Positions 43,427-52,583 are shown, counted from the first letter of the stretch. The stretch: DNA of 64,000 nt from an uncultured Anaerolineae bacterium (GCA_903838415.1 CAILYI010000109.1:1-64000); one strand, 5' to 3'. The notes: generated by a model not told the origin, from the letters alone. Made by a program: numbers and translations.

Positions 43427-44212
43427 TTACTCGGGCAGAACCGCGCCGTCGCCAATCAATAGTTCTTTCGCCAGCGCCAAATAGGCCTGCGCGCCAGTGG
43501 ATGAAGGGGCATAGGCCGAAATCGGCAAGCCATAAGATGGCGCTTCTGCCAAGCGGATACTGCGCGGCACAATCGCGCCAAAAACCTGATTGGGGAAATG
43601 TTTGCGGATTTCGCTGACAACATCCAGCGAAAGATGGGCGCGACTCTCAAACATGGTCATCACCACGCCCCGCACCTTCAACTCCGGATAAAGTGACTGG
43701 CGGATACGCTGAAGAGTCTGCATTAACTGGCCAACTCCCTCCAGCGCCAGATATTCACACTGGACGGGGATAATCACACCATCCTTGGCGGCCACCAGCC
43801 CATTGACGGTCAACAGGCTCAACGAAGGCGGGCAATCGATCAGGATATAGTCAAAACGCCCGGTCAGGGGTTCCAGCGCTTGCTTCAGACGCGCATCGCG
43901 ACCCTGTTCATCCACCAGTTCCACTTCCGCGCCCGCCAGGGATGGAGATGAAGGCAGCAGCGTCAAACCCAGCGTGGGATTTTTTAGCAAACTGCCCACC
44001 GCCGGGGAAATATTCAACATCGCTTCATAGGTGCCGTTTTTAACAATATGCTTATCCACGCCCAGGCAGGACGTGGCGTTGGCCTGTGGATCAAGATCAA
44101 CAATCAACACCTTCTGGCCCAGTTTCGCCAGGTACGCGCCCAGATTAATGGCTGTGGTGGTCTTCCCCACACCGCCTTTTTGATTTACCAATGTATAAAT
44201 GCGTGCTGCCAA
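43427..44212 (-). CDS. parA: chromosome partitioning ATPase ParA/Soj
   Basis: 261 residues with the deviant Walker A KGGVGKTTTAIN, the Walker B region (DYILIDCPPSLSLL) and the switch DLDPQANA. ATP-dependent, it moves ParB-parS complexes over the nucleoid. The start is TTG at 44212 with GGAGG seven bases upstream. It lies upstream of parB and near the jag-yidC-rnpA-rpmH block, as is usual near replication origins. Confidence 0.97.
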   Translation of the reverse strand: MAARIYTLVNQKGGVGKTTTAINLGAYLAKLGQKVLIVDLDPQANATSCLGVDKHIVKNGTYEAMLNISPAVGSLLKNPTLGLTLLPSSPSLAGAEVELVDEQGRDARLKQALEPLTGRFDYILIDCPPSLSLLTVNGLVAAKDGVIIPVQCEYLALEGVGQLMQTLQRIRQSLYPELKVRGVVMTMFESRAHLSLDVVSEIRKHFPNQVFGAIVPRSIRLAEAPSYGLPISAYAPSSTGAQAYLALAKELLIGDGAVLPE

Positions 44213-44241
44213 GTTTAATCCTCCAATAATTGCATGTTTTG

Positions 44242-45096
44242 TTACTTTACTACTTCAGTCAAACAGCCCTGCACCTCGTCCGCCGTTGGAACACCCAGCA
44301 TACCGGGACGGGTCACCGAGATGGCCGCTATCCGATTTGCAAAACGCGCCGCTTCCCAGGGATCACGCGTATCCAACAAACGCACAAAAAAAGCGGCCGC
44401 AAACACATCCCCCGCGCCGGTGGGATCAAGTTCATTCACCCTCGGCGGACGAATCCGGCGGCTATCTCCATGCCAGAACAGACGCGCGCCCGCCGCTCCT
44501 TCAGTGACAGCCAAAATTCGGGTTGAATGCGCCATGTGCTCAATCAGCTCTTCATCATGCGCCACATCTTCCACACTGAACACCACCGCCCCAGCCTGCG
44601 ACAAAGCCGTCTCAGCCTGCTCCCACGCGCAGGCGCGGACTCTCCCCTCGTCGTCCCAGGCGCGGAACCAGCCCTGTGGGGTCAGTCCCAGCAAAACGGG
44701 GTGAAAATCGGGCGGCAAAACGGCATCCACTTCCTGCGCTACCGGAGCCAGATGAATAATCTTCGCCCGCTTCCAGGCCTCCGGCACAACGCGGAAATCA
44801 ATTTTCGGGGCGCAGTGGCGGATATACTGGAAGCGCCCTGTGGGGCCGTACACGTTTTGGAAGGTGGTGCTGTGTTCAGCTTCCACCGCCACGACGGGAA
44901 TACCATCCAAACCCGTCAGCGGAATCTCGTTACCGCGAACGGTCACCACGCCCACGCGCAAACCCAGGGCGCGCGCCGTCAGCGCCGCATACGCAGCCGA
45001 GCCGCCCATCACCAGTTCGCAAGACGGAGTCAGGTCAACTGTGATGTGCCCGATGACAAGGTAATCGATCGGTTCCAGTGAAACCATGTGAAACAT
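44242..45096 (-). CDS. PfkB-family carbohydrate kinase
   Basis: 284 residues. The C-terminal anion-hole motif DPTGAGDVFAAAF is exact, and the N-terminal GGSAAYAALTARALG matches the ribokinase-type glycine motif. The likely substrate is a sugar or nucleoside. TATAAT sits six bases before the ATG at 45096, so a leaderless transcript is expected; an ATG three codons on is possible. It stands between parA and the jag gene and has no clear link to either. Confidence 0.9.
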   Translation of the reverse strand: MFHMVSLEPIDYLVIGHITVDLTPSCELVMGGSAAYAALTARALGLRVGVVTVRGNEIPLTGLDGIPVVAVEAEHSTTFQNVYGPTGRFQYIRHCAPKIDFRVVPEAWKRAKIIHLAPVAQEVDAVLPPDFHPVLLGLTPQGWFRAWDDEGRVRACAWEQAETALSQAGAVVFSVEDVAHDEELIEHMAHSTRILAVTEGAAGARLFWHGDSRRIRPPRVNELDPTGAGDVFAAAFFVRLLDTRDPWEAARFANRIAAISVTRPGMLGVPTADEVQGCLTEVVK

Positions 45097-45102
45097 AGGT
45101 AA

Positions 45103-45108
45103 ATTATA
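45103..45108 (-). promoter_or_regulatory. -10 box of a leaderless PfkB promoter
   Basis: TATAAT on the minus strand with six bases to the ATG at 45096. No ribosome-binding site is present and no good -35 hexamer is seen. Confidence 0.55.
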
Positions 45109-45147
45109 ACCGTAATGACAAGTTCATATTATGAGTTCTGGTATGAA

Positions 45148-45190
45148 AAATACGAAAGCGGAAAGTCGATAACTTTCCGCTTTCGTATTT
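45148..45190. terminator. 19-bp perfect terminator hairpin after jag
   Basis: AAATACGAAAGCGGAAAGT, loop CGATA, and its exact complement. It lies downstream of jag and upstream of the PfkB promoter. Confidence 0.85.
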
Positions 45191-45219
45191 GCTAACCGGG
45201 AAAGTTGCCCCGGCCCAGT

Positions 45220-45930
45220 TTACTTTTTCAAAACGATGCTGACCTTGCGGTTGGGTTCATCGCCGATGCTTTCGGTGGTGACGCTCTCATGTCCACGCAA
45301 TTCCAGGTGGACAATGCGCCGCTCAGCCGCTGACATCGGTTCGAGCAATTGACGTTTGCCGGTACGGACGGCCTGTTCAGCCATACGGCGGGCAAGTTGG
45401 CGCAGTTGGCGCTCGCGGCGGGCGCGGTAGCCTTCCACATCCACGATAACCTGTGCCCAGCGATTGGCTTCTTTGCTGACAATCAGCGCCAGGATGTATT
45501 GCAGGGCATTCAACGTTTCGGCGCGACGGCCAATCAATACACTCAGGTCATCTCCATGAATGTCGATCAAGACCGGAACGTCGCCATCGCCATCAGGTTC
45601 ACCATATTTGGCCGTGATGCGCGCCTTGATTTTCATTTTTGCCAGCAGTTCGCCGGTCGTCCGAATGGAAAAATCAAGAATAGCATCGCCCGAGAGGCCA
45701 TCAGGTGCGGACTCAGTTTGCGGGGCAGAATCAGGCTTGGGACTTGCCTCGTCAGTTTTCAGCGTCAGGCGGACACGCACCTGGCGGCCACCAATTCCCA
45801 GGAAACCTTTCGAGCCTTCATCCAAAATATCCACTTCGATCATTTCACGCGGCACGGCCAGTTGTTCCATGCCTCGCGCGATGGCTTCTTCCACTGAAGG
45901 GGCGATTACTTCTAATGTTGTGCGTTCCAT
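45220..45930 (-). CDS. jag: Jag/SpoIIIJ-associated RNA-binding protein
   Basis: 236 residues. The Jag_N domain (1-52) has EGSKGFLGIGGRQV; a KH domain (about 100-170) with LIGRRAETLNALQYI is followed by an R3H domain with RRERQLRQLARRMAE and PMSAAERRIVHLEL. The linker between Jag_N and KH is acidic and proline-rich. Jag binds RNA and in several bacteria affects cell division; it is coded next to yidC, as here. Confidence 0.95.
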   Translation of the reverse strand: MERTTLEVIAPSVEEAIARGMEQLAVPREMIEVDILDEGSKGFLGIGGRQVRVRLTLKTDEASPKPDSAPQTESAPDGLSGDAILDFSIRTTGELLAKMKIKARITAKYGEPDGDGDVPVLIDIHGDDLSVLIGRRAETLNALQYILALIVSKEANRWAQVIVDVEGYRARRERQLRQLARRMAEQAVRTGKRQLLEPMSAAERRIVHLELRGHESVTTESIGDEPNRKVSIVLKK

Positions 45931-45942
45931 TTTGCCTCCCTA

Positions 45943-46764
45943 CTACGAGCGTTTGCCCGATTTGGCTTTGACTTCTGGCTTTTTGGCAGGGCCAAACGAG
46001 AACAGGTTGTTCCAGTTTACTTTGCCCAACGCGGCATACTGCGCAATACCCAACAGGTTGCTGGTGATAAAGTAAACGGCCAGACCCGAAGCAAAGTTGA
46101 GCGCAAAGTAAAACAACAGCACAGGCATATAAAGGCCCATCATCTGGTTCATCTGCGCGCTCTGGTCGTTGGGACTGGCAGAAGGCTGCATGGTCAGTTT
46201 CGTTTGGACAAAAGTGGTCAGACCTACAATAATCGCCAAGACTGGGATGGCAAATGGCAGGAATGACAACTTGATACCTTCCGGCTGGCCCAGATTCATC
46301 CACAGGAATTGGCTGTGAATGGGAATGAGCGACGAGAGACTGGCAGCCGGGGTGATGTTTTCGAGGCCGGGATAAATTCCACGCACCAGCGAAAGCAACT
46401 GCAACGGAGTTGCCCCAATGGCGCGGACGATGCTCTGGTAGAAACCGATCAGGATGGGGAACTGAATCAGCGTGGGCAGGCAGGAACTGAATGGGCTGAC
46501 GCCGCGCTCGGAATAGATACGCATCTGTTCCTGGGCCAGTTTTTCCTTATCGCCTTTATATTTTTCCTGAATTTTCAACCATTCATCCGAAGCCATTAAT
46601 TGCTGCATGGCCGTGCTCGATTTAATCTGCTGGGCCATGATGGGGTGCGTCAGCAAGCGGATGAAAATGGTAAACAGGATAATCGCCACGCCGAAGTTCC
46701 CTACAAAAGCGTAGATCAACAACAGCATATTGGTAAACGGGTTGACAATCAGCAAATCCCACAT
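45943..46764 (-). CDS. yidC: YidC/Oxa1 membrane protein insertase
   Basis: 273 residues, the short form without the large extracytoplasmic domain of proteobacterial YidC. Five transmembrane helices are visible; the conserved arginine of the hydrophilic groove is in FTIFIRLLTHPIM, and YSERGVSPFSSCLPTLIQFPILIGFYQSI is the family core. The C-terminal tail is basic (KKPEVKAKSGKRS) and likely contacts the ribosome. The gene has AGGA before the ATG and is followed by the jag gene. Confidence 0.96.
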   Translation of the reverse strand: MWDLLIVNPFTNMLLLIYAFVGNFGVAIILFTIFIRLLTHPIMAQQIKSSTAMQQLMASDEWLKIQEKYKGDKEKLAQEQMRIYSERGVSPFSSCLPTLIQFPILIGFYQSIVRAIGATPLQLLSLVRGIYPGLENITPAASLSSLIPIHSQFLWMNLGQPEGIKLSFLPFAIPVLAIIVGLTTFVQTKLTMQPSASPNDQSAQMNQMMGLYMPVLLFYFALNFASGLAVYFITSNLLGIAQYAALGKVNWNNLFSFGPAKKPEVKAKSGKRS

Positions 46765-46775
46765 GATTAATTATC

Positions 46776-47879
46776 CTATTTGGCGGTGAAGGTCCACTTT
46801 TGGGCGCCGTTCAGGTCATAGGCGGCCAAAAGGAACTTCGCATTCATCGGAGCGATCAAGATTACATCCCCGGCGAGGAAAGGCGGTGTGTAAAGTTTGG
46901 CATTTTCGATGGTAGCTTGCCATTTGGGCGCGCCACTTTTATCCAGGGATTGGATGCGGCCCAATTCGGTGACGTACACCACCTGATCAGCGGTCAGCAG
47001 CGGCCCGGCGGCGATTGCGCCTTCATCATCCTTCGACCAGACCACCTGCCCGTTGGAAGCATTGACCGCATAGAACTTGCCAACCTTGCCATTGACCGTA
47101 CCGACATAAACATTGGTGCCATCCGTGACCGGGGTGCCCCAAATTCCGCCTTCGAGCAGTTTCACCCATTTCTGGGAACCATCCGCGGCGTTGATCGCAT
47201 ACAAATTACCGGAGAGCGTGCCCACAAACAGCGTACCATCCACAATGGTGGGCGCGCCGATGATGCCATTATCAAACTCAAAGCTCCAGACTTTGTTACC
47301 AGCTGGATTAATCGCGTACACTTCGTGATTAAGCGTGGCAAGATAGATCAGCTTGCCATCGGTAACGGGCGCCGTCCACAAGGCGTGGTCTGCAGCCTGA
47401 AAATCCCAAAGTTTTTCACCGGTCAGGCTGAAAGCATATAGCTTGCCATCTCCCGCCGGAGCATAGATGGCGTTATCCAAAACCAGCGCGCCAGCCAGCC
47501 AGGGACTTTTCAGCCCAAGAAAGGTCCATTTGACGGCGCCACTGACCGGGTCGATACTAAACAAGGTATGGTCACTCGCCGCAGCGCTTCCAATCACAAG
47601 CTGCCCATCACTGGTCAGCGCGGGAACGGCAAAAAATGATTTTTTCGTATCTGCTTTGATGGGGAAACGCGCGGGAACCGGACCATCAGCAGTCTGCATG
47701 GTCACTTCGGTACCGTCACTCAACAGCACGTTATAAATGTATTGGCCGTCAGCCAGGTAAACGTGCGTACCGTCAGTAGCCAGCCCCGGCCAGTTGGTGG
47801 CGGGAGCCGCCCCACAGGCAGTCAAGAGGATGGATAACGATATGACGAGCGCAAAGAAAAAGACGCGATTGAACTTCAT
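46776..47879 (-). CDS. PQQ-type beta-propeller lipoprotein
   Basis: 367 residues. A signal peptide ends in the lipobox LLTAC with C22, so the protein is lipid-anchored on the outer side of the cytoplasmic membrane. Seven or eight repeats with G-x-x-x-W and (Y/L)AxxxxTG or YAIN strands form a PQQ/BamB-like propeller. AGGAG lies before the ATG at 47879. It sits between yidD and yidC, an unusual insertion in a conserved block; the position suggests a role in membrane protein insertion or assembly, by analogy with BamB, but this is inference. Its repeats resemble those of the kinase at 11524-13419. Confidence 0.9.
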   Translation of the reverse strand: MKFNRVFFFALVISLSILLTACGAAPATNWPGLATDGTHVYLADGQYIYNVLLSDGTEVTMQTADGPVPARFPIKADTKKSFFAVPALTSDGQLVIGSAAASDHTLFSIDPVSGAVKWTFLGLKSPWLAGALVLDNAIYAPAGDGKLYAFSLTGEKLWDFQAADHALWTAPVTDGKLIYLATLNHEVYAINPAGNKVWSFEFDNGIIGAPTIVDGTLFVGTLSGNLYAINAADGSQKWVKLLEGGIWGTPVTDGTNVYVGTVNGKVGKFYAVNASNGQVVWSKDDEGAIAAGPLLTADQVVYVTELGRIQSLDKSGAPKWQATIENAKLYTPPFLAGDVILIAPMNAKFLLAAYDLNGAQKWTFTAK

Positions 47880-47887
47880 CAAATCTC

Positions 47888-48181
47888 CTAAAGGACGGGG
47901 TCAACCCCGCCCGGATTAAACGGGTTGCAGCGCAACACGCGCCACGTCGCCATCACCGACCCTTTCAATGCGCCATATTTATAGATTGCCTGATAGCCGT
48001 AATGTGAGCATGATGGATAAAACCGGCAAGTATTGGGCGGCATACCCTTCGAAAGCGTCATCTGGTACAACCGGATCAAAGCCAGCAGCGCAATTCTCGG
48101 CCAATTTAACAACGTACGCGGCAAATCGCGCAAACGCGGCTCGCTGGGGTAATCATGAGGCAGGTAATGGTCAGCACACAT
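47888..48181 (-). CDS. yidD: membrane protein insertion efficiency factor YidD
   Basis: 97 residues from the ATG at 48181. The family core is present: [32 protein letters not shown], with the cysteines of CRFYPSC and the C-terminal [13 protein letters not shown]. YidD helps YidC insert proteins. The start overlaps the rnpA stop by 11 bases; a TTG at 48199 would add six residues. It belongs to the rpmH-rnpA-yidD-yidC-jag run. Confidence 0.95.
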   Translation of the reverse strand: MCADHYLPHDYPSEPRLRDLPRTLLNWPRIALLALIRLYQMTLSKGMPPNTCRFYPSCSHYGYQAIYKYGALKGSVMATWRVLRCNPFNPGGVDPVL

Positions 48182-48536
48182 GGCTACTATTCTCTTCAAC
48201 GGAGGCTTTCACGCCTGCCCGTTGCAAAAGTCCTTCCACCGCAAGCTGCACATCCTGAAACGCGGCGTTCACCAACGGATTACGAGCGATCAGCACCAAA
48301 TCCCAACCTGGGGATAAACCCGGGATAAACATGCGCATCGCTTCACGCAGGAGGCGCTTCGCTCGGTTACGCTGGATGGCACCGCCAAGCGAACGGCTTG
48401 TGCTGATTCCCACCCGGGGCCGGTCTTCCGTTGAAGGAAGTTTAATCAACACAACAAGCGGGTGCGCGAAGGACTTACCCTGGTTTCGCACCCGCTTGAA
48501 GTCTATGGACCGGGTCAGGCGAAAACGACGTTTCAC
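48171..48536 (-). CDS. rnpA: ribonuclease P protein component
   Basis: 121 residues. The RNR motif is present in [14 protein letters not shown], the N-terminal [14 protein letters not shown] and the strand [11 protein letters not shown] are typical. RnpA binds RNase P RNA in tRNA 5' processing. The start is GTG at 48536. It lies 61 bases after rpmH and overlaps yidD. Confidence 0.96.
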   Translation of the reverse strand: MKRRFRLTRSIDFKRVRNQGKSFAHPLVVLIKLPSTEDRPRVGISTSRSLGGAIQRNRAKRLLREAMRMFIPGLSPGWDLVLIARNPLVNAAFQDVQLAVEGLLQRAGVKASVEENSSHVC

Positions 48537-48597
48537 CCTTGCCTCGCGCTAGTACCCGCCGAGCACGCGGAGGCTCACTGGCCCCCGGCGGGGCAGT

Positions 48598-48771
48598 TTA
48601 CCAACGAATCCGCTTGACGTGGTTATTGATCTTGACCGCAAGTTTAGTGCGGCCGCGGCTGCGGCGACGGCGCAATACTTCACGCCCGTCAGCAGTGGAC
48701 ATTCGCTCGCGGAAACCGTGCACGCGCATGCGGCGGCGAATCTTGGGTTGATATGTTCGTTTAGTTGACAT
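48598..48771 (-). CDS. rpmH: 50S ribosomal protein L34
   Basis: 57 residues: [40 protein letters not shown] and a C-terminal tail ending in VKRIRW. The first two parts match L34 residue by residue; the protein usually has 44-46 residues, so about 12 residues at the C-terminus are extra. GAGGT lies about eight bases before the ATG at 48771. It is the first gene of the rpmH-rnpA-yidD-(lipoprotein)-yidC-jag run. dnaA, the usual divergent neighbour, is absent. Confidence 0.95.
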   Translation of the reverse strand: MSTKRTYQPKIRRRMRVHGFRERMSTADGREVLRRRRSRGRTKLAVKINNHVKRIRW

Positions 48772-48808
48772 TCTCTGTTACCTCTTTAACCGTGATAATA
48801 ACAAAAAG

Positions 48809-48836
48809 CATGCCGTTCAATTACTTGAGCGGCATG
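48809..48836 (-). terminator. terminator after the large histidine kinase
   Basis: CATGCCGTTCAA and TTGAGCGGCATG pair with one G-U across TTAC; on the minus strand CTTTTTGTT follows. It separates the kinase gene from rpmH. Confidence 0.8.
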
Positions 48837-48894
48837 AAATTATACCGTAAAGTTGTCGAATCTCAAAGGCCGGTTTTTTTTGACTTCCGCAGAG

Positions 48895-51800
48895 CTATTC
48901 CCGGCTTTCGCGGAGTTGGTGCAGCGGCACCTGCAGGAAGAAGGTGCTGCCCTGCCCCAGCTGGCTTTCCAACCAGACTTTGCCGCCATGTCGCTCAACA
49001 ATCGAGCGGACAATGGCCAACCCCAGCCCGGTTCCTTTTTGCTCGCGCGCCTCGCGCTGCCCGCCACGAAAAAACTTCTCGAACAGATGCGCCTGGTCAT
49101 TCGGCGCAATCCCGATGCCGCTGTCCTGCACTTCGAACAAGATACTGTCGCCCTTGATATTCATGCGCACAATCACAGAGCCGCCCGGCGGCGTGTATTT
49201 GATGGCATTCTCAACCAGATTATACAGCGCCTGCTGGAATAAAGCCTGATCGGCTTGAATCAATGGGATAGTGTTTTTCGGCGTTTCAGTCGTCAGGCGG
49301 ATATTTTTCTGCACAGCGAGCAGATGCAAAGGACCGATCACCCGCTCCAGAACGCTGAGCAGCGGAATAGTCTCCAATTGCAGACCAACGCCCGCTTCCA
49401 CACGCCCCAGATCGAGCAGGTTGTTGACCAGCTTGGCCATATTTTCCACACCAGATATGATTTTCTTGACGTAGCCCTGTTGTTGTTCATTGAGCGTCCC
49501 CACCATGTCGAGCATGGTGGCATAGCCGCTCATCAAGGTTAAGGGCGAACGCAGATCGTGACTGACCGTGTTGACAAATTCCGTCTTCATGGTGTCCAGT
49601 TCTTTAAAATGGGTCACATCGCGCAGGATGCAAACCCGTCCCACCGGGCGACCTTCAGCCACAACCGGCGAGGCCGTGGCGAGATAAACCTGTCCGGTTG
49701 GCAAAGTCACTTCAGCGGAGAGTTTATCCGGCGAGGTGGCCTGCAAGATATTGAGCAGCGCTTGCTGGCTGACGATTTTTTCGATCGGCTGGCCTGCGCC
49801 CGTTTCCACAGAGGCCCCGAGCACCTGCCAGGCAGCCGGGTTGGCCAGCAGCAGATGATTAAACTGGTCAGTCACCAGCACCGGGTCGGGGGTGGAATCG
49901 AGAATCGCCGCCAGCCGCTGGCGTCCCACTTCGGCGGAACGAAACAAATGATTGTTGGAAGCCGCCAGCGCGGCCTGTCCAGCCAGGGTAATCAGGAAGC
50001 GCACATCCGTTTCAGAGAACTGACTGGGCTGATGATATCCGGCCCAGAGCACGCCGAAATTGCGATTCTCATGGCGGAGCGAGATGGCCAGCAGCGAGGC
50101 CGGAACGACCGCCCCGGCGGCGGGATTGAGGCCGCGCGCACGCGCGACATTGTTCAGAACCACGCGCTCCTGGTGACGGGTGAGCGCCATTACCTGGTCA
50201 TCAAGATAAGCATATTGATCTTTGTACGGACCAAGCGCATATATGGAGATTTTGCCTTGCTCCGGATCATCCTCGAGCGGCGGCATCACCAAACGGACGG
50301 CGCTCGCGCCGGTCGCCAGGATCGCTTCCATCACGGGTTGGGCGGCATCCTGCATATCAAAGCTGGATGCCACGCCTTGGCTGACGAGCAGCAGACGGTT
50401 GAGCTCTTCCAGACGCAATTGCAGGCTGACACGCATTTGCTCAAAGGCGCGCCGCAGCTGACCCACCTCGTCGACGCCTTCAAGCGTCAGGGCATGATCG
50501 AGTTGTCCCTGCGCGATGCGCACGGCTTCACTCGCCAGCGTTTGCAGGGAGCCGGTAATATTCTTCAGCCCCAGCCGCAGGGAAATCAGCGTCACCAGCC
50601 CAATCACCAGGATCATGACCGAAAGCGGCGCGGCGATGGTCAGTGAAAGCTGCTGAACCTGTTGGGCCGGAACGGTCAGCACCACGGCCCACGAACGGCC
50701 CGCCACCGGCTGATAGTAGACCAGGTTGCGCGTGCCGTTGGCAGCCGTCTCTTCAAAAAACGCGGCGGCGCTTTTTTGCTGGCCTGAATATTGACTCATG
50801 ACCTGGGTAAAAACCGGATGATAGAGAATCCGGCCGGTTTCATCCAGCAAAATGCCGCTTCCGCCCAATTCTGACATGGATTTCAGGCTGGTAATCAGCG
50901 GCTGGGAAAAAGGATTGGTGCCCAGGTCACTGCGGCCGACGAGGATGCGCACCGGCTGGGCAGTGGCCGGATCCATGATGGCGCTGATGAAGGTGACGCG
51001 AGCGGGCTGACCCGGCCCAAGCGGCGGGATCTGGTAGATCTGGCTGAGTACCCCGCTGAAGATCAGCTCGAGGCCGGAATTTTCTTCAGGAAAAAGGTTG
51101 AGCTGCGCCTGCGCTGCGGAGGAATACGAACTGACGAGCTGCTTGTTCTGGTCAAAGACCAGCAGTTGGTCAAAATACGGCACGGAACGGATTTGCTCCG
51201 CGAGCACGCCCGCTAGGGCATCGCCGGAAGCGCTCAATAGTTCCGGGCGCTGCGCAAGCTGGACCGCCAGGTTTTGGCCGGTTTCAAGGAAAAATGGCAC
51301 ACTCTGCGAGGATAATTCCGCAGTTCCTTTGAGCTGTTTGTAGAGCATGTCGCGGGCGGCGGTTCCGGCTACCAGCCAATCACCAGCCAGCAGAGTCAGC
51401 AGCAGAAGAATGATCAGCGTGCCGGTGCCAAACAGGAAGCGCGCCTCGAGGCTGCGCTCAACCGGCGAAGGCCCAAGCGGCAGCCGCCGTCCCCAGGCGG
51501 CCGGGAAGGCGGCGGTCAGGGTCTGCGCAAACAGCCCGGCCAGCACCAACTCGCCAGCCATCCGCAGCACGGAATAGTTGACGCCTGCCAGGGCGTAATC
51601 CAACCGGACGGCCATCGACCCCGAAGAGGCCAGGAAGGCATCAATGATGTAAACGGGGATATAAATCAGCACCAAAACCAGGGCGGCAGCCAGCGGCGCG
51701 CGTAACAGGCTGAAGATACGGGTGCGGTAACGCTGGCGGACTGCCAGGCTGAACAAAACTCCCAGCAGGGCCAGTTCGAGCGAGGTAAAAATGCTGTGCG

Positions 51801-52188
51801 TATCCCACAGGAAACGTAAAATCCCGGCCAGGAAGCCCAGGATGGCCGCCGCAAGCGGGCCAAGCAGGCCGCCCGCCAGCATCAACGGGACCGCGGAAAG
51901 CAGCATCAGGGCCGGGCCGCGTGGTTCCTGAGGAATGTCTGGCAGCGGCAGCGCGCTCCCCACCGGCAGGCGGATGCCAATAAACAGGTTGAAAAATATC
52001 GTTGCGAGGATCAGCCCGACAAAAATCCCCCGATTGCGGGCCTCCCAGGGCAGCTGCACATGCCGCCCCTTCCACACCAGCCAGGCGAGCAGCCCAAAAA
52101 AAACAAGCCACCCCAGCCAACCAGAGATCGAAGCTGGCCAGAATGGGGCAGGGTAAGTATCAAATAACCAGAGAATAATATCCATGCG
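48895..52188 (-). CDS. large membrane sensor histidine kinase
   Basis: About 1,097 residues. A multi-helix membrane module (about residues 10-215) is followed by another helix, an extracytoplasmic Cache-type sensor domain (about 270-510), a helix, HAMP (DHALTLEGVDEVGQLRRAF), GAF, PAS (ILDSTPDPVLVTDQFNHLLL), HisKA with VSHDLRSPL and HATPase_c with NLVENAIKYTPPGG and GTGLGLAI. No receiver is attached. The ATG at 52188 is chosen because TATAAT at 52223-52228 would otherwise sit inside the coding sequence; earlier in-frame ATGs lie in or before the promoter and in the repeat array. The cognate regulator is not adjacent. Confidence 0.88.
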   Translation of the reverse strand, partial: RMDIILWLFDTYPAPFWPASISGWLGWLVFFGLLAWLVWKGRHVQLPWEARNRGIFVGLILATIFFNLFIGIRLPVGSALPLPDIPQEPRGPALMLLSAVPLMLAGGLLGPLAAAILGFLAGILRFLWDTHSIFTSLELALLGVLFSLAVRQRYRTRIFSLLRAPLAAALVLVLIYIPVYIIDAFLASSGSMAVRLDYALAGVNYSVLRMAGELVLAGLFAQTLTAAFPAAWGRRLPLGPSPVERSLEARFLFGTGTLIILLLLTLLAGDWLVAGTAARDMLYKQLKGTAELSSQSVPFFLETGQNLAVQLAQRPELLSASGDALAGVLAEQIRSVPYFDQLLVFDQNKQLVSSYSSAAQAQLNLFPEENSGLELIFSGVLSQIYQIPPLGPGQPARVTFISAIMDPATAQPVRILVGRSDLGTNPFSQPLITSLKSMSELGGSGILLDETGRILYHPVFTQVMSQYSGQQKSAAAFFEETAANGTRNLVYYQPVAGRSWAVVLTVPAQQVQQLSLTIAAPLSVMILVIGLVTLISLRLGLKNITGSLQTLASEAVRIAQGQLDHALTLEGVDEVGQLRRAFEQMRVSLQLRLEELNRLLLVSQGVASSFDMQDAAQPVMEAILATGASAVRLVMPPLEDDPEQGKISIYALGPYKDQYAYLDDQVMALTRHQERVVLNNVARARGLNPAAGAVVPASLLAISLRHENRNFGVLWAGYHQPSQFSETDVRFLITLAGQAALAASNNHLFRSAEVGRQRLAAILDSTPDPVLVTDQFNHLLLANPAAWQVLGASVETGAGQPIEKIVSQQALLNILQATSPDKLSAEVTLPTGQVYLATASPVVAEGRPVGRVCILRDVTHFKELDTMKTEFVNTVSHDLRSPLTLMSGYATMLDMVGTLNEQQQGYVKKIISGVENMAKLVNNLLDLGRVEAGVGLQLETIPLLSVLERVIGPLHLLAVQKNIRLTTETPKNTIPLIQADQALFQQALYNLVENAIKYTPPGGSVIVRMNIKGDSILFEVQDSGIGIAPNDQAHLFEKFFRGGQREAREQKGTGLGLAIVRSIVERHGGKVWLESQLGQGSTFFLQVPLHQLRESRE

Positions 52189-52222
52189 TGGGTAAGTGGG
52201 AAAAGCGTGTGACAGTGAAAAC

Positions 52223-52228
52223 ATTATA
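52223..52228 (-). promoter_or_regulatory. -10 box of the large histidine kinase
   Basis: TATAAT on the minus strand, 34 bases before the ATG at 52188. No good -35 hexamer is seen at 17 bases. Confidence 0.45.
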
Positions 52229-52274
52229 GCATGAGCAGGATCAATCCCATCCCCGGCACGCCTTGCGAACGCAT

Positions 52275-52396
52275 CTACATACAATGCAGGCATGCCTACA
52301 TGCTTTGCAGATGCGCCTACTTATTATGTAGATCGCATCTACATGCTTTGCTGATGCGTCTACTTGTTATGTAATGGCGTCTGCATCAATATTTTT
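52275..52396. repeat. CTAC array with 21-base period
   Basis: CTAC starts at 52275, 52296, 52317, 52339 and 52360, and CTGC at 52381: spacings 21, 21, 22, 21, 21. The unit consensus is roughly GCGYCTACWTGYTWTGYAGAT. Alternating units give a 43-base higher-order repeat. A perfect palindrome ATGTAGAT-CGC-ATCTACAT is centred near 52335. The array lies upstream of the large kinase promoter. The rest of the gap to 52583 holds nothing recognisable. Confidence 0.8.
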
Positions 52397-52583
52397 CCGC
52401 ATGTGGAAGGGGTAATTCTTACCAGAATGGCATTCCGCCCATGATTTGCTCAATTTCACGATCGGGCAAGGCTTAAAATCGGCATCGAATCACACGAATT
52501 TCCCCGAAGATGGCTTTTACGACTCTACCGCAATAGCTTTGCGACCAGGATACCAGGAAAACCGTTTTATTCAACCGTGGAGA

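Noticed and set aside
45070-45096. GTGAAAC repeats resembling half of a parS site
   Set aside because: Two GTGAAAC copies occur in direct, not inverted, orientation, and overlap the first codons of the PfkB gene. The full 16-base palindrome is absent.
48772-48894. Possible oriC/dnaA location next to rpmH
   Set aside because: No dnaA gene and no cluster of TTATCCACA-type boxes is visible; the gap is explained by a terminator and the rpmH leader.
52189-52293. N-terminal extension of the large sensor kinase into the repeat array
   Set aside because: The extra codons would cover the TATAAT promoter box and part of the tandem repeat; no ribosome-binding site supports them.
52275-52396. CRISPR-like array
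   Set aside because: Units are 21-22 bases and contiguous, with no unique spacers of similar size and no cas genes anywhere in the window.
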